Source of the DNA: Gammaproteobacteria bacterium
Lineage (GTDB): Bacteria; Pseudomonadota; Gammaproteobacteria; Chromatiales; Chromatiaceae
Assembly (NCBI GenBank): GCA_015767355.1
Contig: JADWMH010000019.1
Coordinates: 1 to 16,088, forward strand
DNA: 16,088 nt
Direction of reading: 5' to 3'
The translations under genes were made by a program, and so were the position numbers. This document shows, piece by piece, positions 15,281 through 16,088 of this stretch (position 1 is the first letter of the stretch; every line of letters starts with the position of its first letter). The notes under the pieces are model-generated. The model was not told the origin of the DNA. It made no database searches and saw nothing but the letters and a program-made list of their open reading frames with translations.

Positions 15281-15342
15281 GCCGGGCACGGTCGGCATAT
15301 TCGCGTGTAATTCAGTGTCTTATCAAATACTTTTGCAGGCAT

Positions 15343-15378
15343 AAAAAAACGGTATCATCCATGCAGATGATACCGTTT
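15343..15378 (-). terminator. Intrinsic terminator after tRNA-Leu
   Basis: On the minus strand a 13-bp perfect stem (arms 15366-15378 and 15347-15359, core ACGGTATCATC) with the 6-base loop TGCATG runs into seven T residues (15343-15349, three of them in the stem). It begins 6 bp after the tRNA 3' end. It should end the tpiA-secG-tRNA transcript and separate it from the nuo operon. As the T-run is on the nuo side, termination works in the minus direction. Confidence 0.88.
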
Positions 15379-15384
15379 CAAGGA

Positions 15385-15469
15385 TGGTGCCGAAGGCCGG
15401 ACTCGAACCGGCACGGCTTACGCCACTACCCCCTCAAGATAGCGTGTCTACCAATTCCACCACTTCGGC
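15385..15469 (-). tRNA. tRNA-Leu (anticodon GAG)
   Basis: 85 bases including an encoded CCA (15385-15387). Acceptor arms GCCGAAG and CTTCGGC pair fully and A is the discriminator. The anticodon stem is CTATC/GGTAG, with one G-U pair, around the loop TTGAGGG; the anticodon GAG is at 15433-15435 and reads CUC and CUU. The long variable arm GGC-GTAA-GCC marks a class II tRNA, and GTGGAATTGGTAGACAC in the D-arm is the leucine type. The T-arm is GCCGG-TTCGAGT-CCGGC. It starts 10 bp after the secG stop and is probably cut from a secG-tRNA transcript. Confidence 0.97.
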
Positions 15470-15479
15470 AAATATTCGA

Positions 15480-15953
15480 TTACTCTGCATTCTGCTCTTT
15501 AATATTTTCGGCAGGATCAGCTGTTGCAGACTCAGCTTGCTCAACAGTTTTCTCAACCTTCGCATCCACAGCCGCAGCCTCAGACACGGGAATGTCAGGC
15601 ACATCAGAAACGACTGCCTCAATTTTCGCCTCGGGGATATCGGGCAAATCCGTTGGCGGAACGACCTTTACGGGCACGGCTGCCTGAGTTGGATCAGCAT
15701 CCATCAACCCGGGCTCATCCGCTCCCTGCAGGGCGTACCAGCCAAGCGCCATGGCAATAACAAACCATGCGGCAGCCAGCACCGCGGTCGTTCGACTCAG
15801 GAAGTTTGCCGACCCGGTGGCGCCAAAGACTGTCGCAGAGGCGCCGCTGCCAAATGCCGCGCCAGCATCCGCACCCTTGCCGTGCTGCAGCAGAATCAGC
15901 GAGACCATCGCTATGGAAGTCAATAGAAAGAAAACAACGAGTACGCTTTGCAT
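15480..15953 (-). CDS. secG: Preprotein translocase subunit SecG with extended acidic C-terminus
   Basis: 157 residues. SecG is the small subunit of the SecYEG channel and aids SecA-driven export. Two membrane helices are visible (about 3-22 and 54-76), with the conserved loop LLQHGKGADAGAAFGSGAS and FGATGSANFLSRTTAVLA between them. The tail from about 77 to 157 is unusually long and acidic: 19 Asp/Glu against 5 Lys, rich in Ala, Pro and Val, with PDIP occurring twice. E. coli SecG has 110 residues in total. The ATG at 15953 has AGGGA 9 bp upstream; a start 12 codons earlier would overlap the tpiA coding end and lacks family support. It lies 16 bp after tpiA and 10 bp before tRNA-Leu, consistent with one transcript. 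Confidence 0.95.
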   Translation of the reverse strand: MQSVLVVFFLLTSIAMVSLILLQHGKGADAGAAFGSGASATVFGATGSANFLSRTTAVLAAAWFVIAMALGWYALQGADEPGLMDADPTQAAVPVKVVPPTDLPDIPEAKIEAVVSDVPDIPVSEAAAVDAKVEKTVEQAESATADPAENIKEQNAE

Positions 15954-15969
15954 GATCTGAAGTCCCTGC

Positions 15970-16088
15970 TCAGTTCGCTGCCAGCGCAATCGCCAGAAAG
16001 TCTTCTGCTTTTAAAGAAGCTCCGCCAATCAGGCCGCCATCGATGTCAGCCTGCGCAAGCAATTCTGCTGCATTCGAAGCATTCATGC
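15970..16088 (-). CDS. tpiA: Triose-phosphate isomerase, C-terminal end (rest outside window)
   Basis: 38 complete codons and a TGA at 15970-15972 are visible. The reading MNASNAAELLAQADIDGGLI followed by GGASLKAEDFLAIALAAN matches the end of bacterial TpiA: the phosphate-binding region before IDGGLIGGASL, then the final helix. TpiA interconverts dihydroxyacetone phosphate and glyceraldehyde 3-phosphate in the cytoplasm. The catalytic Lys, His and Glu lie beyond the right edge. The methionine at the edge is internal, not a start. The gene is followed after 16 bp by secG, a common arrangement in gammaproteobacteria. Confidence 0.94.
   Translation of the reverse strand, partial: MNASNAAELLAQADIDGGLIGGASLKAEDFLAIALAAN

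Noticed and set aside
15954..15989. Longer secG starting at 15989
   Set aside because: It would overlap the end of tpiA and place a charged segment (MRWQRTEQGLQ) before the first helix. The ATG at 15953 has a ribosome site and the normal N-terminus.
1..16088. A hidden novel system, CRISPR array, phage or insertion sequence
   Set aside because: Coding density is nearly complete with well-known genes. I saw no spaced direct repeats, transposase or integrase, and no target-site duplications around the operon.

Overview
The window comes from a gammaproteobacterium of moderate G+C. This is inferred from the proteins and from the gene order tpiA-secG-tRNA-Leu(GAG)-nuoABCDEFGHIJKLMN, which as I recall it occurs in many gammaproteobacteria outside the enteric group. 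The species cannot be named from sequence alone. Nearly all of the window is core energy metabolism, and I did not find a convincing novel system.

Layout. Bases 1-757 (plus strand) hold the last 70 codons of msrA and a complete msrB with a signal peptide, a methionine-sulfoxide repair pair. This end is visibly richer in A+T: 23 of 60 bases are G+C at 301-360, against 39 of 60 at 2041-2100 in nuoN. From 776 to 15176, all on the minus strand, lies an uninterrupted 14-gene nuo operon for the proton-pumping NADH:quinone oxidoreductase (complex I). In transcription order the genes are nuoA, B, C, D, E, F, G, H, I, J, K, L, M and N. nuoC and nuoD are separate genes, not fused. Upstream of nuoA (15177-15342) is a 166-bp control region with a promoter-like sequence and palindromes. 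Next come a strong intrinsic terminator, tRNA-Leu(GAG), secG and the 3' end of tpiA, all on the minus strand.

How it works together. NuoE, F and G form the NADH-oxidising module (FMN and Fe-S clusters N3, N1a, N1b, N4, N5). NuoB, C, D and I form the quinone-reducing connecting module (N2, N6a, N6b). NuoA, H, J, K, L, M and N form the membrane proton-pumping arm. All expected cluster-ligand cysteines and the key membrane Glu/Lys residues that I checked are present, so the complex looks functional. Most junctions are stop/start overlaps (ATGA, GTGA, TGATG) or gaps under 35 bp, which points to one co-translated transcript.

Two junctions break this compactness. nuoI-nuoJ has 93 bp with no recognised element. 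nuoF-nuoG has 116 bp holding two different hairpin repeats that look like dispersed intergenic elements, and the nuoG start that follows has no visible Shine-Dalgarno sequence. Other points worth a look are a one-cysteine, zinc-less exported MsrB, a long acidic tail on SecG, and a palindrome at the predicted nuo transcription start. There is no gene-free stretch longer than 300 bp.
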